Assembly (NCBI GenBank): GCA_009782015.1
Contig: WQUP01000060.1
Location: forward strand, 1 to 6,438
Reading direction: 5' to 3'
From: Endomicrobiia bacterium
Lineage (GTDB): Bacteria; Elusimicrobiota; Endomicrobiia; Endomicrobiales; Endomicrobiaceae
Length of the DNA stretch: 6,438 nt
The notes below the pieces were generated by a model that was not told the origin of the DNA, ran no database searches, and saw nothing but the letters and a program-made list of their open reading frames with translations. The translations under genes were made by a program, and so were the position numbers. Shown here in pieces: positions 6,126 through 6,438 of the stretch (within the stretch, counting starts at the first letter, position 1; each line of letters starts with the position of its first letter).

Positions 6126-6137
6126 ACATAGGCAAAT

Positions 6138-6438
6138 TCAAACTCCACACTGTAGTTTCAAGTACTCTTCGGCAACGGTTTTGGCTAACGTGCGCACGCG
6201 GAGCACGTATCCCACTCTCTCGGAAACGGATATTGCGCCTCTGGCATCCAAAAGATTGAACAGATGCGAGCACTTCATAACAGCGTCGTAAGCAGGAAGC
6301 GGCAGGTTCATATCGGAAAGCCTTTTGGCTTCTTTTTCCCAGTCGTTAAAGTGCTGCTTAAGCATACCGGTGTCGGCAATTTCAAAATTATATTTAGACC
6401 ACTGCTTTTCATCTTCAAGATGAACTTCGCCGTAAGTA
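6138..6438 (-). CDS. glyQ: Glycyl-tRNA synthetase alpha subunit, C-terminal part (cut by window edge)
   Basis: The final 99 residues and the TGA stop (6140-6138) are visible; the 5' part lies beyond the window. The reading frame is TYGEVHLEDEKQWSKYNFE, then IADTGMLKQHF, LPLPAYDAVMKCSHLFNLLD, ARGAISVSERVGYVLRVRTL and AKTVAEEYL, a close match in order to GlyQ C-termini (YNFE..D, PLPAY, FNLLDAR, AISVTER, RTL.K.VAE). The alpha subunit carries the glycine and ATP site and forms glycyl-adenylate, acting with GlyS encoded downstream. The family is about 300 residues long, so roughly a third is seen. The apparent ATG at 6365 is internal, not the start. The operon link to glyS is broken by the 519-bp insert that begins 12 bases after the stop. 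Confidence 0.96.
   Translation of the reverse strand, partial: TYGEVHLEDEKQWSKYNFEIADTGMLKQHFNDWEKEAKRLSDMNLPLPAYDAVMKCSHLFNLLDARGAISVSERVGYVLRVRTLAKTVAEEYLKLQCGV

Noticed and set aside
5597..6132. Target-site duplication TAGG flanking the insert (5603-5606 and 6129-6132)
   Set aside because: The right copy is not directly against the inverted-repeat end, and a 4-bp match is likely by chance.
6025..6273. 82-codon minus-strand open frame across the repeats and the glyQ 3' end
   Set aside because: It runs through palindromic repeats and is out of frame with the clear glyQ C-terminus.

Overview
The window is bacterial chromosome, densely packed, with all genes on ordinary bacterial lines. It carries a two-subunit (alpha2beta2-type) glycyl-tRNA synthetase, glyQ and glyS, which is a bacterial trait. 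The DNA looks moderately AT-rich by eye. Several different palindromic repeat families sit between the genes. Together with the DUF4143-type ATPase and a lone GIY-YIG nuclease, this style fits an under-sampled Gram-negative lineage such as Elusimicrobiota or Omnitrophota. That placement is an impression; no marker here settles it.

Layout, left to right. (1) 1-138 is a leader with short octad repeats forming an imperfect inverted repeat. It is followed by a YjbQ/UPF0047-family gene on + (139-558). (2) 559-721 is a convergent intergenic gap that may hold a decayed coding remnant on the minus strand. (3) 722-1933 (-) encodes an AAA_14/DUF4143 ATPase with a PD-(D/E)XK-like C-terminus. It diverges from an MFS transporter at 2133-3335 (+). 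The 199-bp gap between them holds a near-consensus minus-strand promoter and an extended -10 on the plus strand. (4) The transporter converges on glyS, and the two stop codons are separated by a long heptad-built inverted repeat (3342-3474). (5) glyS (3479-5587, -) and the 3' third of glyQ (6138 to the window end, -) form the expected glyQ-glyS pair. They are separated by an unexpected 550-bp insert.

The most interesting region is that insert. A single-domain GIY-YIG endonuclease gene (5637-5936, -) is bracketed by oppositely oriented copies of one 26-bp palindromic repeat. The outer edges form a perfect 12-bp inverted repeat (5607-5618 and 6114-6125). Removing 5607-6125 would leave glyQ and glyS 31 bp apart, as expected for a tight operon. 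The layout therefore looks like a small nuclease-carrying mobile element, by analogy with the REP/RAYT arrangement but with a GIY-YIG nuclease in place of the Y1 transposase. On one side the repeat has been amplified as an exact 60-bp tandem duplication. The outermost copy has its 4-nt loop replaced by a 31-nt segment with its own hairpin.

Functionally, glyQ and glyS charge tRNA-Gly. The YjbQ, ATPase and MFS genes are not obviously linked to that role or to each other.
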